Below, in pieces: positions 1 to 8,530 of a stretch of DNA of 58,642 bases. This stretch comes from Phycisphaerae bacterium (GTDB lineage: Bacteria; Planctomycetota; Phycisphaerae; SM23-33): positions 1 to 58,642 of the forward strand of contig JADHXQ010000014.1 in assembly GCA_016782885.1 (NCBI GenBank). Reading direction: 5' to 3'. The translations under genes were made by a program, and so were the position numbers. Under the pieces are notes generated by a model that saw only the letters and a list, made by a program, of their open reading frames with translations, did no database searches and was not told where the DNA came from. Within the stretch, counting starts at the first letter, position 1; the number at the start of each line of letters is the position of its first letter.

Positions 1-1488
1 TGGCGGCAGGCGGGGTGCTTCTTTCTCCGACAGATAACCGTCGCCGTTTTTGTCTAATTGCTTGAAATGACCGGCCGGTCCGTCGAACTCGCTCTTTGAC
101 ACCTTCCCGTCACCGTTCTTGTCGAGGCGTTTGACGAAACTTGGGCGGCCGTCGCCGCGGGGCGGACCTTCGCCGCCGCGGCGTCTCGGTGCCCGGGTCA
201 TCTCGACTTTCGGCCCGGTGGTGCGAGGTTTTGCGACGCCCCCTCGAACGCACCTTGCGAAATTGTAGATCCGGATCACGTCGCCCTGCGGCCCGCGGCC
301 GTGTGGGAACTTCGACGGATCGCCCGACTTCGGATCGCTGCGCTGCGAGCCGGCGCCGTGTACGTCCATCAGCGCGTACCCGCCCGATCGCCTGCTCCGC
401 ATCCAGCCCAGCGATCGCCCGAACGCGACATAGCACGCCGTGGACGCGCGGGACAGACTCGCGTGCGTTGTCCCGCTCCAGTAGCACCCGAAATCCTTTT
501 TGCGCCCTTCAGCCACAAACGAAGTGGCGCCAAACACCGGATCGATCGCCGCCGAGCCGGTCGTCGCGGGCGAGCGGGTGTAGTCCACGATGCTCTGTAG
601 TTCCTTTACGTTTGGCAGGCGCCAGTCCGAGCGGCCGGCGTATTTGAGGTTCTCAGCCCAACTCAGCGCCTCTTTCCAGTTCAGTGTTCCATTTTTCTTC
701 GGACCGGCTTTCAGCGCCCCGCTGTCAACTTTCATCCACATCAGTCCGCTGGCCAGATCGCTGACGGTACCGTCGCCGTTATCCTTGAATTTGTTTTTCC
801 CGTAGCTTTTGTTACCGCGCACATACAGGACATGGAATGTCTTGTCCCGGCCGGTGCGAGGGCTTTTCAGCCCGTAGCCCTTGATTCGCCCGTCGGCGAA
901 GTTTACGCCGAACATGGTTTCGTCGCCGCGCATCGTCGTGCTGACGTACCTGGTGCAGGTGGCGAACTGCGAATCGATAATCCGCTCGCCGCGGGCGGTG
1001 TTACCGTACTGGAACTTGAAATACTTCGTGTCGATAAACGGTCGCTGTTTGGCGGTCGAGCGGGCCATCGGGTCGGGATCCGTCCCGCTGAAGAGGATCA
1101 GCGAGTAGAGTTCCTTGATGGTCGGCAGGCGCCAGTCGCGGTAGCCGGCGAGTTTGCATTTCGAGGCGCCGGCGAGTGCCTGTTTGAACGTCATCTTGGC
1201 GCCCGGGTCGCCGGGCCACATCAGCCCCGTATTCAAGTCGCTAATCGTACCGTCGCCGTTGTTTTTGTACGACGGTTGGTTTCCGGCGTATTGTGCATCC
1301 TGTCCGAACCAGGCGCCGCCGGGGCTGGGATATTGGATTTCGCGGGAGTCGCTGTAGCATCTGACCTGGGCGCTGTCGACGATCGCATAGGGGACCTCGC
1401 CGGCGGCGAGGTCCACAGGCGCCGCCGCGGGCAGGCAGAGAAAAAGCCTCATCGCCCATCGGACGGCGTCCTTCGAACGTTCAATCAT
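1..1488 (-). CDS. Secreted DUF1566 (Lcl-type) protein with C-terminal EF-hands, truncated by window edge
   Basis: 496 codons are present and the frame is still open at base 1, so the C-terminus lies outside. The start ATG at 1488 has a GGGAG about 10 bases upstream. Residues 1-35 form a signal-peptide-like N-terminus. Two DUF1566-like units follow. Each has a NNGDGTISDL or DNGDGTVSDL segment, then GLMW, then W(R)LP(T/N)(I/V)KEL, in roughly residues 75-140 and 240-300. Close to the window edge are two EF-hand loops, DKNGDGKVSKSE and DKNGDGYLSEKE, which have the acidic ligands expected for calcium. DUF1566 proteins are usually exported or surface-associated; the function is not known. A TACAAT at 1531-1526 could be its -10 box. 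The neighbour ribE is divergent. Confidence 0.85.
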   Translation of the reverse strand, partial: MIERSKDAVRWAMRLFLCLPAAAPVDLAAGEVPYAIVDSAQVRCYSDSREIQYPSPGGAWFGQDAQYAGNQPSYKNNGDGTISDLNTGLMWPGDPGAKMTFKQALAGASKCKLAGYRDWRLPTIKELYSLILFSGTDPDPMARSTAKQRPFIDTKYFKFQYGNTARGERIIDSQFATCTRYVSTTMRGDETMFGVNFADGRIKGYGLKSPRTGRDKTFHVLYVRGNKSYGKNKFKDNGDGTVSDLASGLMWMKVDSGALKAGPKKNGTLNWKEALSWAENLKYAGRSDWRLPNVKELQSIVDYTRSPATTGSAAIDPVFGATSFVAEGRKKDFGCYWSGTTHASLSRASTACYVAFGRSLGWMRSRRSGGYALMDVHGAGSQRSDPKSGDPSKFPHGRGPQGDVIRIYNFARCVRGGVAKPRTTGPKVEMTRAPRRRGGEGPPRGDGRPSFVKRLDKNGDGKVSKSEFDGPAGHFKQLDKNGDGYLSEKEAPRLPP

Positions 1489-1643
1489 TATCAGAATTCT
1501 CCCGGCGGTAATACACGCCTTCGCTATTGTAGTGTCTCCGCGGCGCGATTGGTAACACGCGAACGCGCCTTGCGAAAACGTGTGGAGCGGATGTCCCGGT
1601 TTTGTTTGGCGAAAACGATGCTGAGAGGCTAGCATGAAGGGAT

Positions 1644-2294
1644 ATGTTTACCGGTATAGTACAACATGTTGGCATTATTCGGGCGGTTCGTGATACCTCC
1701 GACGGCGCGCGGTTGACGATCGATCTGGGTCCGCTGTCCGGCGATCTGAAACGCGGCGACAGCGTTGCGGTCAGCGGTGCGTGCCTTACTGCGGCGCAGT
1801 GCTCGGGGCAGACCGCTGAGTTCGACGTGATGTCCGAAACGCTCAAATGCACCACGCTGGGCGGATTCCGCCCGGGGGCGAAAGTTAACCTCGAACGGGC
1901 GATGACGCTGGGCGACGGGCTCGACGGTCACCTCGTGCAGGGGCACGTCGACGCAACGGCTGGCGTGCGCCGCGTCGATCGCGGGCAAACGCGGGTCCTG
2001 GAGTTCCAGGCGACGAGCGAACTGACGGCGCTGATGGTGCCCAAAGGCTCGGTGGCGGTCGACGGAGTGTCGCTGACGCTTGTGGATGTCTCGCGGGATC
2101 GATTCAGCGTGGCGTTGATCCCCACCACTCTCGCTGAGACAACGCTGGAGGCGCTGTCGGCCGGGGATACAGTCAACATCGAGGCCGACGTGATCGGGAA
2201 GTACGTCGTGGGGTTCATTCGGGGGATGATCGCCCAAAGCACAGACGGCAGCGGAATGACCCTGGACAAACTGCGGGAGGCGGGCTTCATCTAG
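1644..2294 (+). CDS. ribE: Riboflavin synthase, alpha subunit
   Basis: 216 residues, the usual length. This cytoplasmic enzyme dismutates two 6,7-dimethyl-8-ribityllumazine to riboflavin plus a pyrimidine that is recycled. The sequence begins MFTGIVQHVG, the family signature start, and consists of two lumazine-binding barrels. The second barrel begins around residue 95 at the MVQGH-like segment (LVQGHVDATA). The C-terminus follows the family pattern (VNIEADVIGKYV). The ATG follows GAAGGGAT, a good ribosome-binding site. A possible promoter is TTGGCG, 18 bases, TAGCAT just upstream. No FMN riboswitch fold was recognised in the 155-bp leader. The next gene, pdxA, starts 11 bases after the stop, so the two vitamin-cofactor genes are probably cotranscribed. 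The rest of a rib operon is absent. Confidence 0.95.
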   Translation: MFTGIVQHVGIIRAVRDTSDGARLTIDLGPLSGDLKRGDSVAVSGACLTAAQCSGQTAEFDVMSETLKCTTLGGFRPGAKVNLERAMTLGDGLDGHLVQGHVDATAGVRRVDRGQTRVLEFQATSELTALMVPKGSVAVDGVSLTLVDVSRDRFSVALIPTTLAETTLEALSAGDTVNIEADVIGKYVVGFIRGMIAQSTDGSGMTLDKLREAGFI

Positions 2295-2305
2295 CCCGGG
2301 CGATC

Positions 2306-3310
2306 GTGGGAACCGACAAACCCGTAATTGGCATCACGATGGGCGACCCCTGCGGTATCGGGGCCGAGATCATCATCAAAGCGCTGGTCGACCCGGACCT
2401 CCGCCAACAAGCCACCTACATCGTTTTCGGTTTCTCCGAGCAGTTGAGCTACACTGCCGACCGCCTGGACACGGACTTCATCTTCTTCCGCAATCACCAC
2501 GAGGATATCCGCGAGTACAACCACCAGATAACCGTGCTGGACTACGACGAGTTTTCGGCGCCGGCGGCTATGCCGCGCGGTCCAAGCAAGCTGGGCGGCG
2601 CGGCGTCTCTGGCGTTCTGCGAAGATGCGATATCCGCCGCCCGCCTCGGTCTGATCGACGCGATGGTGACGGCGCCGATCTCAAAGACTTCCTGGAAACT
2701 TGCCGGTCAGACCAAATTTCCCGGTCATACGGAACTGCTGGCCAAGCGATGCGGCGCCAAGAACGTGGCGATGATGTTCGTCTCCCCTAAGCTCAAGGTG
2801 GTGCTGGCCACAATCCACCAGGCGCTGTTCGATATCCGCAACTCCTTCACGATCGGATGCGTATTCAACCCGATGGACCTCGCCGACCAGGCGCTGCGGG
2901 ACTGGTTCGGAATCGAAAAGCCCCGCCTGGGCATCGCCGGTCTGAACCCGCACGCCGGTGAGGACGGGCAGTTCGGCGACGAGGAGCAGCGGATCATGGA
3001 ACCGGCGATCATGCTCGCAAACGAGGCCGGGATCAACGCGACAGGCCCGCTTCCGGCAGATACGATATTCCTGAAGGCCCTCGAAGGCGAGTTCGACGCG
3101 GTGGTGGCGATGTACCACGACCAGGGGCTGATTCCCATCAAACTCCTGGCGTGGAAGGATGCGGTGAACCTGACACTGGGCCTTCCGATCATACGCACCA
3201 GCCCCGACCACGGAACCGCCTTCGATATCGCCGCGAAAGACCTCGCCGATCCGTCATCAATGAAAGCCGCCATCCGACTTGCGATAGAACTGGCCAGAAG
3301 AAAGGCTTAA
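2306..3310 (+). CDS. pdxA: 4-hydroxythreonine-4-phosphate dehydrogenase
   Basis: 334 residues with a GTG start, matching family length. It performs NAD-dependent oxidation and decarboxylation of 4-phosphohydroxy-L-threonine in the DXP-dependent pyridoxal phosphate pathway, in the cytoplasm. Visible landmarks are the N-terminal ITMGDPCGIGAE, the metal-site histidines in FPGHTELLA, the helix containing HQALFDI, the GLNPHAGEDGQFG motif and MYHDQGLIPIK. The C-terminal RTSPDHGTAFDIA is also typical. It follows ribE closely on the same strand. The partner pdxJ is not in the window. A spurious frame overlaps its 3' end and runs into the next gene; the real next gene starts downstream. Confidence 0.95.
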   Translation: MGTDKPVIGITMGDPCGIGAEIIIKALVDPDLRQQATYIVFGFSEQLSYTADRLDTDFIFFRNHHEDIREYNHQITVLDYDEFSAPAAMPRGPSKLGGAASLAFCEDAISAARLGLIDAMVTAPISKTSWKLAGQTKFPGHTELLAKRCGAKNVAMMFVSPKLKVVLATIHQALFDIRNSFTIGCVFNPMDLADQALRDWFGIEKPRLGIAGLNPHAGEDGQFGDEEQRIMEPAIMLANEAGINATGPLPADTIFLKALEGEFDAVVAMYHDQGLIPIKLLAWKDAVNLTLGLPIIRTSPDHGTAFDIAAKDLADPSSMKAAIRLAIELARRKA

Positions 3311-3339
3311 CGACTGGCAGTTGGCGGACGGTTTGGATT

Positions 3340-3378
3340 TCGACACAGAAACTCAGAGGCTCAGAGTCTCTGTGTCGA
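3340..3378. repeat. Imperfect intergenic palindrome
   Basis: In the 167-base gap between pdxA and the next gene, the arm beginning TCGACACAGAAACTCAGAG can pair with the arm ending in TCTCTGTGTCGA with about two mismatches over 17 to 19 pairs. There is no T-run after it, so it is not an ordinary intrinsic terminator. It shares the pieces TTCGACA, GGCTCAG and TGTGTCGA with the palindrome at 34395-34424, so it may belong to a dispersed REP-like family. Confidence 0.55.
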
Positions 3379-3477
3379 GATTGTCGACGATTAAACCGCT
3401 CGGACAAAACACCACCCGGGTTTGGCTTTCGATTTCGCGGGAAAAATGGTATTTTGGGGAAATTCGGGAGACTTCCA

Positions 3478-4284
3478 GTGGCCGGCTACGAACTTGGTAT
3501 TATCGGGGGGGGGCGAATGGGTGAAGCGATCATACGCGCTTTGATCGATTCTGTCATCTGCAGCCGTAACACAATGGTGATATCCGACCCCGATTCTCAT
3601 CGTCGCATGAGTCTGTCTAACGACCTGCGTCTGATCTGCGTTCCGGACAACCGTATCCCCGCATCCTGCCGATGCGTGCTCCTGGCGGTGGAAACTCGCG
3701 TAATGAAGCAGGTCCTCGAAGAAATCGCACCGATTGTCCGGGAAGATGCGCTGATAATCTCCATTGCCCCCGACATCAGCACGCAATTCCTGGACGAAGC
3801 GCTGGGGCGGAGAGGACACATCGTTCGGGTCATACTCAACGCGCCGGTGCTGGTGGGTGCGGGGATGTCAGCGCTGTGTGCGGGGCCCAGAGCGGGGTCA
3901 GAAGACCTCAAACGGGCGCAAAGAATCTTCTCCGTGTGCGGGCAGACCGTGATAGTGGACGAAAAACTGGCCGGTGCCGTCGAGGCCGTCTCGCGCTGCG
4001 GACCGGCGTATCTGTTCTACCTGGCGGAAGCGATGATCCAGGCCGGTGTGACCGAAGGACTCGATTGGGAAACCGCGAAAACACTGACCGAGCAAGCCTG
4101 CCTGGGCGCCGCAAAAATGCTCTCGGAGAGTACCGAACGCCCGGTTGTACTGCGCATGCAGGCGACCAGCCCCGGAAGCTCGACACAGCAGGCGATATCC
4201 GCCCTCGATACCGACGGTGTCAAGGAATCGCTGGTTTCGGCGGTTCGGGCGGCAGCAGCCAAGAGCCGCGAATTCAAAGAATAA
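3478..4284 (+). CDS. Divergent pyrroline-5-carboxylate reductase-like protein (ProC paralogue)
   Basis: 268 residues from GTG at 3478, chosen because GGGAG lies 8 bases upstream and the protein then begins directly with the Rossmann strand (GIIGGGRMGEAI). Overall it is a ProC homologue: an N-terminal NAD(P) domain and a C-terminal helical dimer domain. Positions that are nearly invariant in ProC differ here. The AVKPQ of the second paralogue is AVETR, RVMPNTP is RVILNAP, SGSGPAY is SRCGPAY, and TPGGTT is SPGSST. The reading frame is intact and codon use is like its neighbours, so it is not obviously a pseudogene. It sits directly upstream of the P5C dehydrogenase gene and a canonical proC. 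It may be a regulatory or re-specialised paralogue, which is inference. Confidence 0.8.
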   Translation: MAGYELGIIGGGRMGEAIIRALIDSVICSRNTMVISDPDSHRRMSLSNDLRLICVPDNRIPASCRCVLLAVETRVMKQVLEEIAPIVREDALIISIAPDISTQFLDEALGRRGHIVRVILNAPVLVGAGMSALCAGPRAGSEDLKRAQRIFSVCGQTVIVDEKLAGAVEAVSRCGPAYLFYLAEAMIQAGVTEGLDWETAKTLTEQACLGAAKMLSESTERPVVLRMQATSPGSSTQQAISALDTDGVKESLVSAVRAAAAKSREFKE

Positions 4285-4320
4285 TACTCCCGCGACAACA
4301 CCAGCAAAGAAAGCAACATC

Positions 4321-5952
4321 ATGCCAAACGCCTTTTTCAAACTCTCCAAGCCCACGAACGAACCGATTCGCGCCTACAGTGCGGGCAGCATCGAAAAGCA
4401 GAATCTCAAGGCGAAGATCGCCGAGTTGAAGTCCGCCCGGGTCGACATCCCCCTGGTCATCGCAGGCCAGGAGATCCGCACCGGGCAGAGGGCTCAGTGC
4501 GTCTGCCCGCACGATCACCAGCACGTACTGGGCGAGTATCACAAGGCCGCCCAGGCACAGGTCGAACAAGCCATCGAAGCGGCGATGGCGGCACGCAAGG
4601 GGTGGGCGGCGATGGATTGGCACGACCGGTTGGCGATCTTCCTGAAGACCGCCGAATTGCTCGCCGGGCCATATCGCGATCTGCTGAACGCCTCGACCAT
4701 GCTCTCCCAGAGCAAAAATGCATTCCAGGCCGAGATCGATTCGGCCTGTGAACTGATCGACTTCTTTCGATACAACAGCTACTTCGCAACGCAAATTTTC
4801 GCCAACCAGCCCGATTCGTCGCCTGGCATCTGGAACCGCAGCGAATACCGCCCGCTCGAGGGTTTCGTGCTGGCTGTCACTCCGTTTAATTTCACGTCAA
4901 TCGCGGGCAACCTTCCGACAGCCCCGGCGATGCTCGGAAACGTGGTGCTGTGGAAACCGGCTTCGTCGGCGGTCTATTCGGCCCACTTCATCATGCGGTT
5001 GCTGAGAGAAGCGGGCCTGCCGCCCGGCGTGATCAACTTCCTGCCCGGTCCGGGCGCCGCGGTGGGCGATCCCGCGCTGGCGAGCGAACATCTGGCGGGC
5101 ATTCACTTTACCGGTTCGACCGGCGTGTTCCAGTCGATGTGGAAAACGGTCGGGCGGAACATCGAAACGTACCGCTCCTATCCGAGGATCGTCGGCGAGA
5201 CCGGCGGGAAGGATTTTGTGTTCGCCCACGAATCGGCGGACCCGCGGCAGGTGGCCGCCGCGCTGGTTCGCGGCGCATTCGAGTACCAGGGTCAGAAATG
5301 CTCGGCCGCTTCGCGAGCATACATCCCCGATACGCTCTGGGACGATATTCGCGTCGCGATGCTCCAGCAGATCGGCGAGTTGAAGACGGGCACGCCCGAG
5401 GACTTCACAAACTTCATCAACGCGGTGATAGATCGCCCGGCGTTCGAGAGCATCCGGGAATATATCGAATACGCCCGCACAAGCGCCGACGCCGAGATTC
5501 TCGCCGGCGGGGAGTGTGACGATTCGACGGGCTACTTCATCTCCCCGACAGTGATCCTGGCCAATACGCCCGATTTCAAGACGATGGTCGAGGAAGTATT
5601 CGGTCCGGTGCTCACGATCTACGTGTATGACGCCGCGGAATACACCGCGACGCTGGAGTTGTGCGACCGGACCTCGCCATACGCCCTGACCGGCGCCATC
5701 TTCGCTGGCGATCGCGGGGCGATCGTCCATGCCACCGAGCTTCTAACCCATGCGGCGGGCAACTTTTACATCAACGACAAGCCAACCGGCGCCGTCGTCG
5801 GTCAACAGCCTTTTGGCGGCGGGCGGGCGTCGGGCACAAACGACAAGGCCGGAAGCATGCTCAATCTGCTCCGCTGGTTGTCACCGCGAACGATAAAAGA
5901 GACTTTTGTACCACCGACTGATTACCGTTACACTTTCATGGAAGAAGCTTGA
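4321..5952 (+). CDS. pruA: L-glutamate gamma-semialdehyde (1-pyrroline-5-carboxylate) dehydrogenase
   Basis: 543 residues, of the ALDH4 type. It oxidises glutamate semialdehyde/P5C to glutamate with NAD, the second step of proline degradation. Landmarks are the cofactor-binding segment beginning PLEGFVLAVTPFNF, HFTGST, the GETGGKDFVFAH segment carrying the general-base glutamate, the catalytic cysteine in FEYQGQKCSAASRAY, and EEVFGPVLTIYVY. The C-terminal INDKPTGAVVGQQPFGGGR plus ASGTNDKAGS is characteristic of the ALDH4A1 group. No proline dehydrogenase domain is fused to it and none is nearby. It is flanked by two ProC paralogues, so one operon encodes both the oxidising and reducing exits from P5C. 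Confidence 0.93.
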   Translation: MPNAFFKLSKPTNEPIRAYSAGSIEKQNLKAKIAELKSARVDIPLVIAGQEIRTGQRAQCVCPHDHQHVLGEYHKAAQAQVEQAIEAAMAARKGWAAMDWHDRLAIFLKTAELLAGPYRDLLNASTMLSQSKNAFQAEIDSACELIDFFRYNSYFATQIFANQPDSSPGIWNRSEYRPLEGFVLAVTPFNFTSIAGNLPTAPAMLGNVVLWKPASSAVYSAHFIMRLLREAGLPPGVINFLPGPGAAVGDPALASEHLAGIHFTGSTGVFQSMWKTVGRNIETYRSYPRIVGETGGKDFVFAHESADPRQVAAALVRGAFEYQGQKCSAASRAYIPDTLWDDIRVAMLQQIGELKTGTPEDFTNFINAVIDRPAFESIREYIEYARTSADAEILAGGECDDSTGYFISPTVILANTPDFKTMVEEVFGPVLTIYVYDAAEYTATLELCDRTSPYALTGAIFAGDRGAIVHATELLTHAAGNFYINDKPTGAVVGQQPFGGGRASGTNDKAGSMLNLLRWLSPRTIKETFVPPTDYRYTFMEEA

Positions 5953-5978
5953 GCGAGTTCAAACCAGGAATCGTAAAA

Positions 5979-6788
5979 ATGATGATCGAATATCAACTGG
6001 GTGTCATCGGGGCCGGTAACATGGCCGAAGCAATCCTGCGCGGTATCCTGAGCGCCAACTGCCTGCAGCACAACGAGATTGTCGCCTATGATCCGGTGGC
6101 CAAACGCCAGCAGATCCTCGCGATGGAGTTCAGCATCATGTGCGCGCAGGACAACACCGTTCCCGGCGCATGCCCGCACGTATTGCTTGCGGTCAAACCG
6201 CAGGTCATGAAAGAGGCCCTCGAGCAGATCGCCCCGGTCATCCATGATGATGCGACGATCATTTCCATCGCCGCAGGCGTGACCACCGAATTCATGGACA
6301 AAATCCTCGGCGGGCGAGGGCGAATCGTGCGGGTCATGCCCAACACGCCCATGTTCGTCGGATGGGGCGTATCGGCCCTTGCGGCAGGACCGCGAGCGAC
6401 CTCCGAGGACGTCCAGTGGACGCAGAAGATACTCGCCGCCAGCGGGCGGACAGTGGTCGTCGAGGAAAGCATGCTGGACGCGGTGACGGCGGTCTCAGGC
6501 TCGGGACCGGCGTATTTCTTCTATCTCATCGAAGCAATGACCGCCGCGGGAGTGGATGAAGGACTCGACCATGACGTGGCGGAACTACTGGCCGTTGAGA
6601 CCTGCATAGGTGCCGGGCAGTTGTTGCACCATACGCAAAAACCTCCCGCTTTGCTGCGACAGCAGGTCACAACGCCTGGCGGGACAACCGAGGCGGCGTT
6701 GAATATCATGCAGGCATCGGGCGTTCAGGATGTCCTCACCAAGGCGGTCCGCGCCGCGGCCAACCGCAGCCGCGAACTGGGCAAGTAG
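5979..6788 (+). CDS. proC: Pyrroline-5-carboxylate reductase
   Basis: 269 residues. It reduces 1-pyrroline-5-carboxylate to proline with NAD(P)H. ATG at 5979 is preferred over a TTG that overlaps the previous stop, because AGGAA lies about 8 bases before it and the protein then begins next to the Rossmann motif GVIGAGNMAEAILRG. Canonical signatures are all present: LAVKPQ, RVMPNTP, AVSGSGPAYFF and the C-terminal QQVTTPGGTTEAAL. It starts 26 bases after the pruA stop. Compared with the upstream paralogue, this copy keeps every key motif and is the likely active reductase. Confidence 0.93.
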   Translation: MMIEYQLGVIGAGNMAEAILRGILSANCLQHNEIVAYDPVAKRQQILAMEFSIMCAQDNTVPGACPHVLLAVKPQVMKEALEQIAPVIHDDATIISIAAGVTTEFMDKILGGRGRIVRVMPNTPMFVGWGVSALAAGPRATSEDVQWTQKILAASGRTVVVEESMLDAVTAVSGSGPAYFFYLIEAMTAAGVDEGLDHDVAELLAVETCIGAGQLLHHTQKPPALLRQQVTTPGGTTEAALNIMQASGVQDVLTKAVRAAANRSRELGK

Positions 6789-6807
6789 AATGCATGCGAC
6801 AATACCA

Positions 6808-6836
6808 TTGCAAAAACTCTCAATTAACCTTAGAGT
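6808..6836 (+). promoter_or_regulatory. Candidate sigma70-type promoter
   Basis: TTGCAA at 6808-6813, a 17-base spacer, and TAGAGT at 6831-6836, in the gap after proC and about 30 bases before the small gene at 6867. The match is moderate and was assigned by eye. Confidence 0.4.
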
Positions 6837-6866
6837 ATCGCCCGTGAAAACCGGTGTTATCTACAG

Positions 6867-7175
6867 GTGGTTCGCACGGACGAGGCTGAGGCACTGATAG
6901 TGACACAGTCCCACGACCGGAAGTTGAGTGAAGTGCGGGCATTTGTAGCCGCCATGACCAGCGAAGAGCGCATGCTGGTCGTGGTGAAGAAGGAACTGTA
7001 CGAAGGCAGTTGGGATGAGATGCTCGCTGACCTGCAGGCAAGGTTGAATAACAAGCCGTACATCTTCAAACTTGCCAACCGAATTACCGACGATATTGAC
7101 CGCATGAAACGACTCGACAAGTTTGAACAGAGCAATAACGTGGACTTGAGCGACTACATCGAGTTGAAACCCTAA
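6867..7175 (+). CDS. Small soluble protein of unknown function
   Basis: 102 residues, not recognised. It is charged, mostly helical in appearance, without a signal peptide or membrane segment, and ends in DYIELKP. The assigned GTG at 6867 has no convincing ribosome-binding site. A GTG at about 6899, preceded by GAGG, is an alternative that would remove about 11 residues. It lies between proC and a propeller lipoprotein, with its own possible promoter upstream. The intact frame in an otherwise empty interval supports a real gene. Confidence 0.6.
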   Translation: MVRTDEAEALIVTQSHDRKLSEVRAFVAAMTSEERMLVVVKKELYEGSWDEMLADLQARLNNKPYIFKLANRITDDIDRMKRLDKFEQSNNVDLSDYIELKP

Positions 7176-7221
7176 CAACCAGAGGCTTCGACGCCGTAAC
7201 CATGATTCTGAGGAGCAGTTC

Positions 7222-8472
7222 ATGCGTGGTTTGATGAAACTACCAGTCCTTCTGATCGCTTCAGGCATTCTTGTCGGATGCGAGTCCCAATCGGCGATAA
7301 ACGCAACCAGGCAGACCGCGGCCCAGCAGGCCGCCAGGCACGTCAAGATCCTCAAGGATGCGGGGCTGAACTACTACTGGAAGTGGAAACTGCCCCTTGA
7401 CGGCGAGATAATCGCCCGAACATACCTGATCGACGAGAACTTATACTGTCTGACCAACGCCAATCGCCTGATCGCAATTGATGCCGCTCGCGGGATACTG
7501 CGCTGGTCCAGATGGGTTCACGTCGCCAAACCGGGCGTCAAAGTCTACGAACCCGTGAATGTCAAGAACGTCATGATTCCCCGAATTCCCCCGACCAGGA
7601 AAGAAATTCTCCAACCCAAGCTCTATTCCGACAAGAAGATCAAGTCGTTCGACGCTGTTATAATCAGCACGAGAACTAATGCCCTGCTCATCGATCGGGA
7701 CAACGGGGAGGTAATCCGCAGAATCGAGTTTAATTTCAACGCCGGCGCATCTGCAGGCGTGTGCTCCGACGGCAGGCTCTTGTTCGTTCCCGATACCAGG
7801 GGCTGGTACCACGCGATTCTCCTGCATCAAATGATCGAGAGTTGGACGCTGTCTGTCGAGGGCGCCATCACCCTGGCGCCTCGCTACGTGGACGACAAGG
7901 TCATCGTCGTCTCCGAAAAAGGCCGCGTCCAGGTCGCCAGCACTTTTGAAACACGCAATAAAATCTGGACAAGAGTACTGAAAACCTCGGCAGGAGCACC
8001 TGTCCTTGCCACCCGCAATCACCTCCTGATCCCCTGCATGGACAAACGCCTGTATGCGTTCGACCCAACCACAGGCCGGGAATTGTGGGAACCCTTCGAC
8101 TGCAAGAAGCCCCTGAGAGACATCCCGCAAATCAGCGAAGTCAGCGCATTTCAGTACGCACGCGGCGGCGAGTTCCACGCTTTGGCAATAGTGACCGGAA
8201 AACTCCGCTGGACCTCGCCTGACGCCCGCAAGGTCCTGGCGGTAATGAACCACAACGTATACCTCCAGGACAACAACAATCGCATCCTCGCAGCAGACGA
8301 AATCCTGGGAGATGTCAAAGCCACAATCCAGATGCCCCGGGGCGACCTGCTGAGCGCCAATACGTCCGCACCGGCAATATACGGGGCATCGCCAACCGGA
8401 AACCTGTACTGTATCCGAAGTATCGACGCGGGATACCTCACCGCGGAAATGCTCCGGAAAAAATCAAAGTAG
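7222..8472 (+). CDS. PQQ-like beta-propeller lipoprotein (BamB-like fold)
   Basis: 416 residues, with GAGGAG before the ATG. The signal peptide ends in a lipobox, ILVGC, with Cys20 as the lipid-anchored residue. The rest contains propeller blades of the PQQ/WD type, for example LIAIDAARGILRWSR, LLIDRDNGEVIRR and LYAFDPTTGRELWEP. It probably does not bind PQQ itself; such repeats in planctomycetes are usually structural. BamB-type outer membrane assembly is one possibility, but there is no Bam gene nearby, so the role is open. Confidence 0.85.
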   Translation: MRGLMKLPVLLIASGILVGCESQSAINATRQTAAQQAARHVKILKDAGLNYYWKWKLPLDGEIIARTYLIDENLYCLTNANRLIAIDAARGILRWSRWVHVAKPGVKVYEPVNVKNVMIPRIPPTRKEILQPKLYSDKKIKSFDAVIISTRTNALLIDRDNGEVIRRIEFNFNAGASAGVCSDGRLLFVPDTRGWYHAILLHQMIESWTLSVEGAITLAPRYVDDKVIVVSEKGRVQVASTFETRNKIWTRVLKTSAGAPVLATRNHLLIPCMDKRLYAFDPTTGRELWEPFDCKKPLRDIPQISEVSAFQYARGGEFHALAIVTGKLRWTSPDARKVLAVMNHNVYLQDNNNRILAADEILGDVKATIQMPRGDLLSANTSAPAIYGASPTGNLYCIRSIDAGYLTAEMLRKKSK

Positions 8473-8530
8473 GAAACTCCAGTTAGTTTCCAGACGCCTC
8501 ACAACCGCTTAATTCCAGGAAAGGCCGCAA

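Noticed and set aside
1489..1643. FMN riboswitch before riboflavin synthase
   Set aside because: The 155-base leader does not show the conserved FMN-element segments I would expect, and it also contains divergent promoter sequence.
3151..3477. N-terminal extension of the divergent ProC overlapping the end of pdxA
   Set aside because: The extension reads through pdxA in another frame and has no ribosome-binding site. The GTG at 3478 with GGGAG leads directly into the Rossmann motif.
7222..8472. True quinoprotein dehydrogenase
   Set aside because: The blade motifs fit PQQ-like propellers, but no cofactor-binding disulfide or catalytic aspartate pattern was seen. The size and lipobox fit a structural lipoprotein better.
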